Source of the DNA: Posidonia oceanica
Taxonomy: Eukaryota > Streptophyta > Magnoliopsida > Alismatales > Posidoniaceae
NCBI GenBank assembly: GCA_037176725.1
Contig: JAZBRS010000011.1
Coordinates: 6,510,001 to 6,574,000, forward strand
DNA length: 64,000 nt
Direction: 5' to 3'
The notes below the pieces were generated by a model. It saw only the letters and a list, made by a program, of their open reading frames with translations. It did no database searches and was not told where the DNA came from. Below are positions 1-9,670 of this stretch, in pieces (position 1 is the stretch's first letter; each line of letters opens with the position of its first letter). The position numbers and the translations under genes are program-made.

Positions 1-415
1 TTAAGCCAAGCTCTCTACAAGGACTTCCATCTGGCTGTGCCTCTAACATCTGAAATGTCTTCTGGCATTTTCCCATGTTTAGCCCTCTTGAACTTGGCCC
101 ACAGGGTATCAGAGTTCTGGACCCTCCAAGCTAGTTCCATTCTAAGAGCAAGCATCACATCCTTTATCTTGCGAATACCAAGCCCTCCTTCCTCCACAGT
201 AGAAGAGATGGCATCCCAAGATATCCAATGCCTTTTTTGAGTACCTTCTTGGTCACCCCATAAGAAATTAGCAAAGATCCTCTTCAATCTATCTAGTACC
301 ACTCCAGGAATATCAAACACAGAAAGAGTATGAATCGGAATACTAGATAAAACATGTTTGATAAGAATCAGTTTTCCTCAAGGAGATAACAATTTCGACT
401 TCCAACCTGCCATTT
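1..415 (-). pseudogene. LINE ORF2 continuation after frameshift (post-RT region)
   Basis: In the frame next to that of the main ORF2 the reading continues from about 415 to the left edge. It encodes the usual post-RT region of plant LINEs, with the FLWG box, the KRHWISWD box and GGLGIRK near 150-260. It contains a TGA near 376 and a TAG at 15-17. Together with the A-run slip this means at least three lesions in the C-terminal part of ORF2. A C-terminal RNase H or zinc knuckle, present in some plant L1s, would lie off-window. Confidence 0.85.
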
Positions 416-2752
416 TTTCTGAATGTTTTTCACAATGTCCTCAAAATAGCATTGTTTCGAAATACCTTTAAAAATTGGACAGCCCAAATATTTAAAAGGT
501 AATCTACCTCTACTAGAACCAGTAACGTCATTAATCATGTTGATCCTGGAAGCAGCCAGCTTAGTAGAAATCAGAAAACTACATTTAGAAACATTAATCT
601 TCTGTCCTAAGCATTTTTGATATCTATGTAAAAAATCCATAGTATTTACTACCGAACTCCTTCTCCCGTTAATAAAGAGCAAAGCATCATCAGCAAATAA
701 AGCATGAGTAACTAATGGACATCTACCCAATACCTGGTAAGGGAGCACCTTCCTATCATGAATCAACTTATTAATGCCTCTACTAAGGGTCTCCTCAGCA
801 AGAATGAAAAGGGCAGGTGATAATGGATCACCTTGTCTCAACCCTCTAGTGGCAACAAAAAACTCCGTGGAACTGCCATCAATAAGCACTGAGAAGGAGT
901 TCCCAGTAACACAGCCTTTGATTAGATCAATCCACAATTGAGAAAAACCAAATTTAGAAAGTGTAAAGAACAAGAATTCCCAATTGAGTCTATCATAGGC
1001 CTTCTTCATGTCAATGTTCAAAATTACATTACCCCCTTCAGCTCCTCTATCCAAATACTGCACCAGTTCCTGAGTAATAGCAATATTTTCATGAATCAAC
1101 CTCCCACTGACAAAAGCCCCTTGCTCAGGTGAAATCAGTTTAGGAAGTAATCTCCCTAATCTATTTGCAATAATTTTTGCCACAAATTTGTAACACACAG
1201 TACAGAGGCTAATAGGTCTTAGATCAGCAAAAACCCTAGTCTCCTCCTTCTTTGGGATAAGAGTCAAGAAGGTAGATTTCCAACTCCTAGGAAGCTTATT
1301 ACCCTTGAAAAAAGCTTTAACAGCCAAGATAATATCACTAGCCACCACTTCCCAACAGTTGATAAAAAAAGCAGCACTAAAGCCATCTGGACCTGGAGCA
1401 TTGTCAGCCTCAATGGAGAAGACAACTGCTTTAATTTCCTCTTCTGTAGGGATAGCACAAAGCATAAGATTATCCTCAATTGTAACTAACTCAGGAATAG
1501 TATCAATAATATCCGCATCCTGATACCCTCCTTCCTCACACAGCAATTTCTGGAAGAAGGTTCTTCCCTCATCTTTCAGCTTTTCTCTAGAGTTTTGGCA
1601 ATTTTCCAGCAGCTTAGAGAAGTAATTTTTAGATCTTCTTTCCTTTAACGTGGCATGGAAAAATTTCGTATTTCTATCACCCGCACTCAGCCAATTGATT
1701 CTCACTTTCTGCTTAAAGAACATTTCCTGCTGCTTCTCCACACCAAGAAACTGTCTTCTAACCTGATTCAATTTCTCCCAACACTCAATCGACCATTGCT
1801 GTTGTAAATCTGATTCCAGATCAGAGAGTTCAAGCAAGAGTCCATTATGCTTAGCATTTACATCTCCAAAGACCCTCTTATTCCACCATCTTAAGAACTG
1901 TTTCAAGCCTTTGAGTTTAAAGGATAGGTTCAAGAGTGGGTCAGGGTTTGCTGTGTAATTCCATTTGTCTCTAACAATCTCAATGAAATTTGGATAAGAG
2001 GTCCACATCGACTGAAATCTGAATGGGGAGGGGCTTCTCTCTCTATGTTGACTTTTCTTTAGTAGCATAGGTGAGTGGTCAGAGTGCACTCTAGGGAAGT
2101 ACTCCACACAAGCATTGCATTGCTCCATCCATTCAGCATTGATAAGCAATCTGTCAAGCCTTTTATACACTCTAGCTACACCTTGTTGATTGTTGCACCA
2201 AGATAAGCAATTTCCTTCATGTAACATCTCCTCAACACCAGCAAATTGTTTAAAATCACAAAAATCATCTGAACTGGCAAAATCAAAGTTTCCACTTCCC
2301 ACATAATCAGAAGTGGATTCGACACAATTCAAATCACCCCCAAGCACCCAGGGGAGATCACAAGAAGAACTGAAATTGAGAAGGTCTACCCATAAATCTC
2401 TTCTAATAATTTTGTCACAGGACGCATAAATACCAGTGAAATAAAAAGCAATATTATCTTCATTTTTTATCAAGAAACTGGAGCTCTGAGTAGTATCTGC
2501 CATATGAGTAACTGAGATTGAATCTCTCCAGAAAGTCCAGAGTTTGGTTTCAGAGTATTGATTAACCCAAATTTGGTCCATGCCCAGTTGAAGTTTGATA
2601 TCATTAGCTTTCTCTTTAAGAAGCTTAGGCTCAGAAATACAAACTAAGGAGACCTTGTGCTTCCTAATAAGCTTATTTAGATGATTAACAGTGGAGGGAT
2701 TACCAATTCCTCGACAATTCCATATGATCGCACTAATCATGACCACCTTCAT
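368..2752 (-). CDS. LINE ORF2: APE endonuclease and reverse transcriptase (794 aa, frameshifted 3' end)
   Basis: Encodes the replication enzyme of the LINE: it nicks target DNA and copies LINE RNA there. The N-terminal ~230 residues are an APE-type endonuclease, with WNCRG at residues 11-15, SEPK near 40 (catalytic Glu), GGDLN near 138 and SDHSPM near 224. The RT domain occupies roughly residues 450-720, with LRPISL, DMKKAYD (first Asp), RGLRQGDPLSP and the FADD box (catalytic Asp pair) near 685. The frame ends at a TGA at 368, just after a one-base slip in an A run near 408-414; the thumb/C-terminal coding continues in another frame. The start overlaps the end of ORF1 by 20 bases; a second ATG at 2740 overlaps the ORF1 stop (ATGATTAG), suggesting termination-reinitiation. 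Not functional as it stands. Confidence 0.93.
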   Translation of the reverse strand: MKVVMISAIIWNCRGIGNPSTVNHLNKLIRKHKVSLVCISEPKLLKEKANDIKLQLGMDQIWVNQYSETKLWTFWRDSISVTHMADTTQSSSFLIKNEDNIAFYFTGIYASCDKIIRRDLWVDLLNFSSSCDLPWVLGGDLNCVESTSDYVGSGNFDFASSDDFCDFKQFAGVEEMLHEGNCLSWCNNQQGVARVYKRLDRLLINAEWMEQCNACVEYFPRVHSDHSPMLLKKSQHRERSPSPFRFQSMWTSYPNFIEIVRDKWNYTANPDPLLNLSFKLKGLKQFLRWWNKRVFGDVNAKHNGLLLELSDLESDLQQQWSIECWEKLNQVRRQFLGVEKQQEMFFKQKVRINWLSAGDRNTKFFHATLKERRSKNYFSKLLENCQNSREKLKDEGRTFFQKLLCEEGGYQDADIIDTIPELVTIEDNLMLCAIPTEEEIKAVVFSIEADNAPGPDGFSAAFFINCWEVVASDIILAVKAFFKGNKLPRSWKSTFLTLIPKKEETRVFADLRPISLCTVCYKFVAKIIANRLGRLLPKLISPEQGAFVSGRLIHENIAITQELVQYLDRGAEGGNVILNIDMKKAYDRLNWEFLFFTLSKFGFSQLWIDLIKGCVTGNSFSVLIDGSSTEFFVATRGLRQGDPLSPALFILAEETLSRGINKLIHDRKVLPYQVLGRCPLVTHALFADDALLFINGRRSSVVNTMDFLHRYQKCLGQKINVSKCSFLISTKLAASRINMINDVTGSSRGRLPFKYLGCPIFKGISKQCYFEDIVKNIQKKWQVGSRNCYLLEEN

Positions 2753-5483
2753 CAGATTTGTGAGATTGGCCTAGGCAATTAGATTTCCTAGGTACCTTCC
2801 TGAGATTATATCGCTGGTTGTTATTTGTATCAATCTTGTGCCTTGTGTCTGTATCAGAATAGGCTTTCACTCCCTCCAATTCAGATTCAGTTACTCTGGA
2901 TGAAGAAGTCTCTGAGGAGTTAGTGGCAGGTATATCCGGAGGTATATCTTCATTTCTGTCCAACCCCAGCACCCAAGCAAGGTCACTAGAATTAGGAATT
3001 TCCTCACTGACTTCATCCTCAGTGAGAGAACCTTCAGAAAGTTCAACTTGTTTATTCTCCTTAATAAATCTAGGATCCGAGTAATGAGCATCCCAGAAGC
3101 CACCAGATTCATTTGGTCCCTCATCACTACTCAACATTCTTGGATTTAAAGACAAATCCTCCCTGATATCTTTGTCCAACTGAGTAGCTAGAACAATTAA
3201 GGCAGGAGAAGCTTCTTTAATTTCTTGCATAGTGTACTTAGCATCCCTCAACATATTCCAATCATCTCTGATTGTCTTTCTAGGCCCAAATAATTCAAGT
3301 TGATCTTGACCACAAGGACTGCAAGATCTCTAACAACTTTCCTCAACTATTTCTTTCTCAAAACTACTGATGCTCTTCTTGATAAGTTGTTGTAATTCTT
3401 CTGCCACTATAGGGTTAACTTTCAAATTACCTTCCATTAGTTCCTCTAGGCCCTCATCACTACTAGGAGTAACAATTGCATCCTTAGAAGATGAAGCATT
3501 CCCCATGTTTTCAGCATTAGACATAAGAGCAGGTATCACTTTAGGAAAAAAATCTTTTAATTCCTTGGCACTGTAATTAGCATCTTGGCACATTTTCACA
3601 TCTTTAGCTATATCTTCCTTAAAGCCAAACACAACCAGGTCATCTGCATTATCCCCTGTAATTCTGTTATTTTGATCATCAACCAGCTCCTTCTTTACTT
3701 CAAAAGTCAAAAAATTACCTGAATTGCCCATTTTACTCGTGATAGCTGATGTGTTCCCTTGGATTGAAGTGAGCTCCTGTAGGGGTTTGTTCTGATCCTC
3801 AACCAAGGCTACTTGAGAAGCTCTGAATTTCTCATACCTCTTATTTCCTTTTTCCTGCTGAAGGTCATCTTCCCTTTTGAATTTCAATTTTATTGCCCTC
3901 TGACTTGACTGATAACTGATATTCTCCTCTGCAGCATATTTCCTAGCTTTAGCCAGTAAGTCACACTCATCTGGATCTAATTTAGCTTCTACATGGTGCC
4001 TAACACTCACCTTGGCTGAGATCACCTTCTTCCCACCTGATCTACCATTCTTCACTTGACTAGATGTATTTTTACCATGGTCTTGCTCTTCTGTTCTATT
4101 CTCTATGGGGAAGGTTTCATCTAGAGGAGGCATACCATAATGTTTGACTTCCTTTGTACCAGAATTTTCAGGCTTGGAGATGGCCTGATTTGGCTTCTCA
4201 GAAATAATATCTTGAATTACCAGTTGAAGAGGATTTGCTGATTTTTCAACCCATCTGCTTGAAGATTCACATTTCCAATTTCTCTTACCCTTAACAACAA
4301 TCCAGTCACCCTCTTCTGAAATATCAGATAAGTGGCCTTCCTGATCTATGCCCTTCCCTTTTATGCCAATAAGAGACAGTTTCTTGGCTTTCTCCAGATC
4401 TTTAGCAAATTTCTCATCTTTAACACCTTTCAGGACTGGTTTCCCATGCTTGGCCAATTTCACACCACCCAAGTGGAATTTCCTGTTAGCTCTTTTCCTA
4501 GCACTTTTAGATAGACCAGCTGTAACTTTACTCTCATCAATACCCTTCTCTGTCTCTGTGAGGTTCACTTTATCGCCGGTGTTCTCATTTTTTGGCTTCT
4601 GCTGCTGTTTTCTACAGATAGACGGTGAATGCCCAATCATAGAGCATAAATGACAGTATGGGGGGAGAAACCTACCATAATCAACCTCCTGTTTAAAAAC
4701 TTCCCCCCCATTATCAATGGTGATAAATTTTTTCATAGGTTTTGAAAGGTCCATTTCAACACAAACATACACATAGCCAGGTCTAGTAAAATTTGTAACA
4801 TCTTTATGCATGCACAGATATTTTGCTAGACAACCCGCTATAGACTGGATAGCTCCAGGATCATGCAAATGTGCTCTTAAGGTAGGAAGGCCAACCCAGA
4901 CAGGGGTACAGGGTGGTTCAGAGCCAAGAGCAAAATTAGGCGACCATCTAAAGACTCTCATACGCTTACCTTTAATGAACCACATCTCCTTGATGTAAGC
5001 TTTCACAAAATCTTCTTGGTTCAAGAAGCGGATAATAACATGCCTTTGATCCAGAGCCACAGGGAAGATCTCCTCTTGAAAGTTCATAGTTTTCTTCATG
5101 GATGTAAGGATTTCCATCATAGATGGCCGTCCCAGAGTGAACTTTCCTATCAATGACCATGTGAAAGCTGCTCCCATCTGGTTGACCTCTGCTGGAGAGA
5201 ACTGAATCACCTCTTCACCATTTAGCAGCACCGATTTTCGCACAGCAACCCTTGGGAACTATGGAGCTTGATGTGTCTCCCTCGTAGCCGCAGCAAAAGA
5301 AATAGGTCGTTGCCTCTCAAGAACATTCTTCGGGTTCCGGAAACTTGGAGGAGACTGTAGAGGATCAACACCACCTAGATCCTCCCCAATAGGCCGATCC
5401 GGTGGCATCGGATCGAGGGGCTCCTTCATCTTCTTGGGATGATCCAGGGGTTGATCGCCCTTGCAACAAGTGGAGGCAGCCAT
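2733..5483 (-). pseudogene. LINE ORF1: DUF4283 and CCHC zinc-knuckle RNA-binding protein, two amber stops
   Basis: A single frame of 916 codons runs from ATG 5483 to TAG 2733, broken only by TAG at 5259-5261 and TAG at 3330-3332. Residues ~100-260 match the plant LINE DUF4283 pattern (GKFTLGRPSM, then ALDQRHVIIRF, later PVWVGLP). A CCHC knuckle (C-x2-C-x4-H-x4-C, starting CHLC) lies at about residues 277-290; the rest is a charged linker. The product is expected to coat LINE RNA. I chose ATG 5483 because the N-terminal PPDRPIGEDLGG-type segment is in frame and GTG 5243 is mid-domain. The C-terminal third holds an internal duplication, one copy on each side of the second amber. Stops of the CAG/TGG to TAG kind are likely recent decay. 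Confidence 0.88.
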
Positions 5484-5868
5484 CAAGAAAACTGACCTAC
5501 CAGGAAGAGGGACTTCCCATTTAGATTTGACGACCCACTGGTGTTTAGATCTGCACCGATCTTGAACGGATAAGGACCGCCCGAAGCTAGATCCAGCTCA
5601 AAGAGCACAGATCCAGCCCCAGACATGTTGAGACGAAGCTGTGGAAGCAACGATCGGCGAAGAAAACCCCAAATCTACTTGCAAAAGGCGAGGAGATAGG
5701 GGTCGGCTTAGGAAACAAGAAAAAACACAGATCTGCACGATGCACAGAACACGAGAAGCTCTGATCCCCGCCAAAGAGCAGGATGGCACGAGAAAAGAGG
5801 CTAAAGAAAAAGGCTTGTGGCAAAAAACCAAAGAATCACCATACTCGCCGCCAGAGGGTCGCCAAACT
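5484..5868 (-). other. LINE 5' untranslated region
   Basis: Non-coding leader between the LINE 5' end and the ORF1 ATG. It begins on the minus strand with a GC-rich segment (AAGTTTGGCGACCC) and has several short open frames that I regard as chance. Plant L1 elements carry an internal promoter here; I see no specific box I can name. Confidence 0.6.
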
Positions 5869-6665
5869 TAGGGTTTTGGAGTTTAGGATTTAGGAGTGGA
5901 TTAGGGTTTAGGGTTTAATATGGTTGTGGGTTTTGATGTGGATTAGGGTTTAGGGTTTTAGGGTTTTGGGTTTTGGAGTTTAGGGTTTAGTGTTGTAGGG
6001 TTTAGGGTTTGGTTTAGGGTTTAGTGTTGTAGGGTTTAGGGTTTAGGGTTTAGCGTGGGAAGAGGAAAGGAGAGAAAGAAAGGAAGAAGGAAATAAAGAA
6101 AGAGAGGAAGGGAAGAAAAGAGATTAAAGATTGAATAGCATGGGATAAGATCAAAATAAAATAAAATAAAATAAAATAAAGATAAAATAGAGGGAAGAGA
6201 GGAGAATAAGGTTGGCCCATTGGAGAGCAAGAAGAGAGGAAAGAAAGAGAGGAAAAGAAGGAGAAGGAGATGGAGGATAAGGAGGAGAGAGAAGAGAATA
6301 ATTAGGAGAGCAAAAAAGGATAATCAGGAGAGAGAAAAGGATAATCGGAAGAGAAAGAAGGTGTAAGGCTTGGGTTTGGAAGGGGGTTTGTGTGTGTGTG
6401 ACCTAGGGCTTCTAGGGTTTGACCATGGGTTTTTCCTAGGATTTTCTAAGGTTTTAAATGGGATTTTTGAAGGGTTTTTGGAAGGTTTAGGGTTTAGGGT
6501 TTTGAGAGGGTTTTGGTTTGGTTTAGGGAATGGTATTGGTTTTGGAATGGGGTGAGGGTTTAGGGTTAAAGGAGGGTGAGCTTCTAGACCTCAGAACCAG
6601 TTCCAGAGTGCTTCCAGAGTGTCCCCAGCCAGCTGTGACCCCTTGGCTAAAATGGGGTATCTACA
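5869..6665 (-). repeat. Element A 3' LTR, 5' 797 bases only
   Basis: On the minus strand this LTR starts at 6665 with TGTAGATACCCCATTTT and aligns base by base with the start of the LTR ending at 34369. By eye there are about 15-20 substitutions in some 620 bases plus a few small indels. The remainder of the LTR must lie on the far side of the LINE, outside the window. The close match shows these two LTRs belong to one element. Confidence 0.9.
5871..6060 (-). repeat. Telomere-like / telobox-rich tract in A 3' LTR
   Basis: Degenerate TTTAGGG units on the plus strand (AAACCCTAA teloboxes in the LTR's own orientation), mixed with GGGTTTTGG variants. The same tract occurs in the partner LTR near 33421-33770, so it belongs to the LTR and is not a chromosome end. 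In plant promoters teloboxes bind TRB/Myb-type proteins; a role in LTR transcription here is inference. Confidence 0.85.
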
Positions 6666-6680
6666 GATGCCCCTCCCTGA
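6666..6680 (-). other. Polypurine tract of element A
   Basis: On the minus strand AGGGAGGGGCATC directly precedes the LTR start TGTAGATACC. Element B has the near-identical CAAGGAGGGGCATC before its 3' LTR. This is the primer site for plus-strand DNA synthesis. Confidence 0.85.
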
Positions 6681-6689
6681 GCGAGGTCA

Positions 6690-7110
6690 AGGGAACCGAG
6701 GCCGCTGCTCAGGGTTGACAAGACACCCCACTCGAACTGGTGAGCATGAAGTATGTGGGCGTGAGTTACTATTCTGATGGATGCACCAGAAATCATGACC
6801 CATCGCCAAAATGCAAATGCAAATGCAGATGCGAATGCAGATGTAATGCATGCAGATGTTAATGCAATGCATGCCAATGCATATGCGAATGCTGATGCAG
6901 TGCTGATATGCTACTGATGTTAATGTTGATGTTGAACTAATATGCAATTATGGTGCATTGCACTGGGCTCCGCTAGGGGAGGCGTGAGCGATGCATGCAT
7001 GCGATGCGAAATGCGACCCCGCTGGGGGGAAAGCATGCGGCGATTGCATGTATGATGCTGATGCAGCTATCTAGTATGCAGTGTTGATGCAATGGATGAT
7101 GAGTTGATGG
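6690..7110 (-). other. Element A 3' untranslated segment with ATGCRN-type short repeats
   Basis: Non-coding. Bases 6811-6960 are a loose hexamer array built on ATGCAA, ATGCAG and ATGCGA. Bases 6690-6760 match, in reverse complement, element B just before its polypurine tract (41640-41690), confirming that A and B belong to one family. No gene seen. Confidence 0.7.
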
Positions 7111-7250
7111 AGTCATCACTGGATAGTTAGGGTTATCAACCCAAGGAGTTGATGGACTCGTTGCCAGATAGTTGGGGCTATCAGCCCAAGGAGTTGACGG
7201 ACCCTTTGCCGGATAGTTAGGGTTATCAGCCCAAGGAAAACGACGCTAGA
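7110..7250 (-). repeat. 45-bp tandem repeat, about three copies
   Basis: Unit begins GGATAGTTAGGGTTATCA and is followed by CCAAGGAGTTGATGGAC. Each unit holds the inverted pair GATA...TATC. Related units appear on the plus strand in element B at about 37905-37985, 39640-39740 and 40435-40530, so this is a shared 3' untranslated feature of the family. Confidence 0.75.
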
Positions 7251-7478
7251 CAGGGTGACGGGTGTCATCCGAGTAGTTTGGGCTGCCAGCCCAAAGAAGG
7301 AAGGGTAACTTGTCCTCGCCCGAGGAAGCAAGCAGACGACCAGATCGGCATGGAACAAAGGGGGCAAAATTCCCGAGCGAAAGAAAAGGGGGCATCTTTT
7401 CTACCGAGAGAGCCAGCAAGAAAAGGGGGCGCACGATAGATGATAAGTTGCAGACCCATCAACCGCAAGGGAGTCCAA
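7251..7478 (-). other. Non-coding spacer of element A
   Basis: Short stretch between the 45-bp and 91-bp arrays. It contains the phrase (plus strand) CGAGTAGTTTGGGCTGCCAG, a divergent relative of the 45-bp unit, and short open frames without recognisable similarity. I see no gene here. Confidence 0.5.
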
Positions 7479-9145
7479 GGATGATAAGTGCAAGCCTTAT
7501 CAAAATCAGGAAGGGGCTAGGAATGATAGGTGTAAGCCCTATCAAGACCAGGAAGAGACAGGAAGAGGTCAGGAATGATAAGTGCAAGCCTTATCAAGAC
7601 CGAACTGCCAGGAATGATAGGTGCAAGCCCTATCAAGACCAGGAAGAGACAGGAAGAGGTTAGGAATGATAAGTGCAAGCCTTATCAAGACCGGACCGCC
7701 AGGAATGATAGGTGCAAGCCCTATCAAGACCAGGAAGAGATAGGAAGAGGTCAGGAATGATAAGTGCAAGCCTTATCAAGACCTGACCGCCTAGAATGAT
7801 GGGTGCAAGCCCTATCAAGACCAGGAAGAGATAGGAAGAGGCCAGGAATGATAAGTGCAAGCCTTATCAAGACCAGACCGCTAGGAATGAGAGGTGCAAG
7901 CCCTATCAATACCAGGAAGAGGAAAGGAATGATAAGTGCAAGCCTTATCAAGATCAAACCACCAGGAATGATAGGTGCAAGCCCTATCAAGACCAGGAAG
8001 AGATAGGAAGATGTCAGGAATAATAAGTGCAAGCCTTATCAAGACCGGACCGCCAGGAATGATAGGTGCAAGCCCTATCAAGACCAGGAAGAGACAGGAA
8101 GAGGTCAGGAATGATAAGTGCAAACCTTATCAAGACCGGACCGCTAGGAATGATAGGTGCAAGTCCTATCAAGACCAGGAAGAGACAAGATGAGGTCAGG
8201 AATGATAAGTGCAAGCTTTATCAAGACCAGACCGCCAGGAATGATAGGTGCAAGCCCTATCAAGACCAAGAAAAGCTAGGAAGAGGTCAGGAATGATAAG
8301 TGCAAGCCTTATCAAGACTGGACCACCAGGAATGATAGGTGCAAGCCCTATCAAGACCAGGAAGAGACAGGAAGAGGTCAGGAATGATAAGTGCAAGCCT
8401 TATCAAGACCGAACCACCAAGAATGATAGGTGCAAGCCCTATCAAGACCAGGAAGAGATAGGAAGAGGTCAGGAATGATAAGTGCAAGCCTTATCAAGAC
8501 CGGACCGCCAGGATTGATAGGTGCAAGCGCTATCAAGACCAGGAAGAGACAGGAAGAGGTCAGGAATGATAAGTGCAAGCCTTATCAAGACCGGACCACC
8601 AAGAATGATAGGTGCAAGCCCTATCAAGACCATGAAGAGACAGGAAGAGGTCAGGAATGATAAGTGCAAGCCTTATCAAGACCGGACCGCCAGGAATGAT
8701 AGGTGCAAGCCCTATCAAGACCAGGAAGAGACAGGAAGTGGTCAGGAATGATAAGTGCAAGCCTTATCAAGATCGGACCGCCAGGAATGATACGTGCAAG
8801 CCCTATCAAGACAAGGAAGAGACAGGAAGAGGTTAGGAATGATAAGTGCAAGCCTTATCAAGACCAGACCGCTAGGAATGATAGGTGCAAGCACGATCAA
8901 GACCAGGAAAAGCCAGGAAGAGGTCAGGAATGATAACTGCAAGCCTTATCATGACCAGACCGCCAGGATTGATAGGTGCAAGCCCTATCAAGACCAGGAA
9001 GAGACAAGAAGAGGTCAGGAATGATAAGTGCAAGCCTTATCAAGACTGGACCGCCAAGAATGATAGGTGCAAGCCCTATCAAGACAAGGAAAAGCTAGGA
9101 AGAGGTCAGGAATGATAAGTGCAAGCCTTATCAAGACCGGACCGG
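7479..9145 (-). repeat. 91-bp satellite-like tandem array, about 18 copies
   Basis: The unit is 91 bp and made of a 39-bp and a 52-bp half. Each half carries a hairpin: TGATAAG/CTTATCA in the first, TGATAGG/CCTATCA in the second, both with loop TGCAAGC. Copies are highly uniform; one near 7860-7940 is about 10 bp short. Overlapping open frames on both strands recur every 91 bases and are by-products of the repetition. Tandem arrays between integrase and 3' LTR are known in Tat/Ogre elements and have seeded genomic satellites. Confidence 0.95.
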
Positions 9146-9197
9146 AAGAAACAGATGCAAGGAGAGATGCGATACCATGGGGCAGCAAAATTAGATG

Positions 9198-9224
9198 CCC
9201 CTGGTATCAGGGATGATACTAGGG
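9198..9224 (-). other. 3' UTR hairpin (GGTATCA/TGATACC type)
   Basis: Inverted repeat with 11-12 bp arms around a 4-base loop. Element B has two related hairpins (39786-39813 and 40077-40105) in the same flanking context, including GATGCC...GGGGCATC. Likely an RNA structure of the family; function unknown. Confidence 0.7.
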
Positions 9225-9670
9225 AACAGTCGAAGCGCCCTAGGCATCGAAAAGCGATAGACCAAGCTAACGTGCTTGTCAAACGGGTAGTTAAGGCTAC
9301 CAGCCCGGCGAAGACCCAGCTGGGAGCGCTTGGTGGCTTTGTCTGTGTTGACGGTGCTGGTCTACAAAGATTCTGGCATCCAAGTGGAACGTCGGGTTTT
9401 CTTGTAGATTCCCTTGGTGCTGATTGTGTTGGTAGTTGCTTCTGAGCTGTTAGGTTCTGATAGTGCCCTTCTCATGACTCCGAGGGGCTAAAGAAATATG
9501 TTGAAGATATGATTGTAAGACCATGTATGCACCATGTTATGGAAGCCAAACCAAACACACAAGCACATGGTACAAAACACCCTTGCATTAACAAAGTCTT
9601 GATTATACGCCTATAATAGGCAGAACAGAGTACAGCAAGACTCAAAAAGGGATATGCAGATGTAGACGCC
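9225..9670 (-). other. Spacer between extra ORF and satellite
   Basis: About 450 bases without recognisable coding potential. The left part (9225-9300) is homologous in reverse complement to element B near 39740-39780. I see nothing else in it. Confidence 0.5.

Larger units (their letters stand above)
1..5868 (-). mobile_element. L1-type plant LINE (3' end off-window)
   Basis: Non-LTR retrotransposon read from about 5868 down to the left edge. Order on the minus strand is 5' leader, ORF1 (gag-like, DUF4283 and CCHC knuckle) and ORF2 (APE endonuclease and reverse transcriptase); the 3' end and poly(A) lie beyond base 1. The right edge is placed where homology to the LTR of element A begins (about 5869-5871), so the LINE appears inserted in the 3' LTR of A. 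Target duplications cannot be seen because the other end is missing. Both ORFs carry stops, so this copy is dead. Boundary uncertainty is about 5 bases. Confidence 0.9.

Noticed and set aside
5871..6060. TTTAGGG repeats as a chromosome end or interstitial telomere
   Set aside because: The same tract is present in the other LTR of element A, so it is part of the LTR, and it is degenerate.
7569..9115. Series of 66- and 76-codon frames on both strands
   Set aside because: They recur every 91 bases with the satellite and are not independent genes.
7479..9145. Regular 91-bp repeats with palindromes, superficially like a CRISPR array
   Set aside because: Whole units are repeated without unique spacers, and they lie inside a plant retrotransposon.
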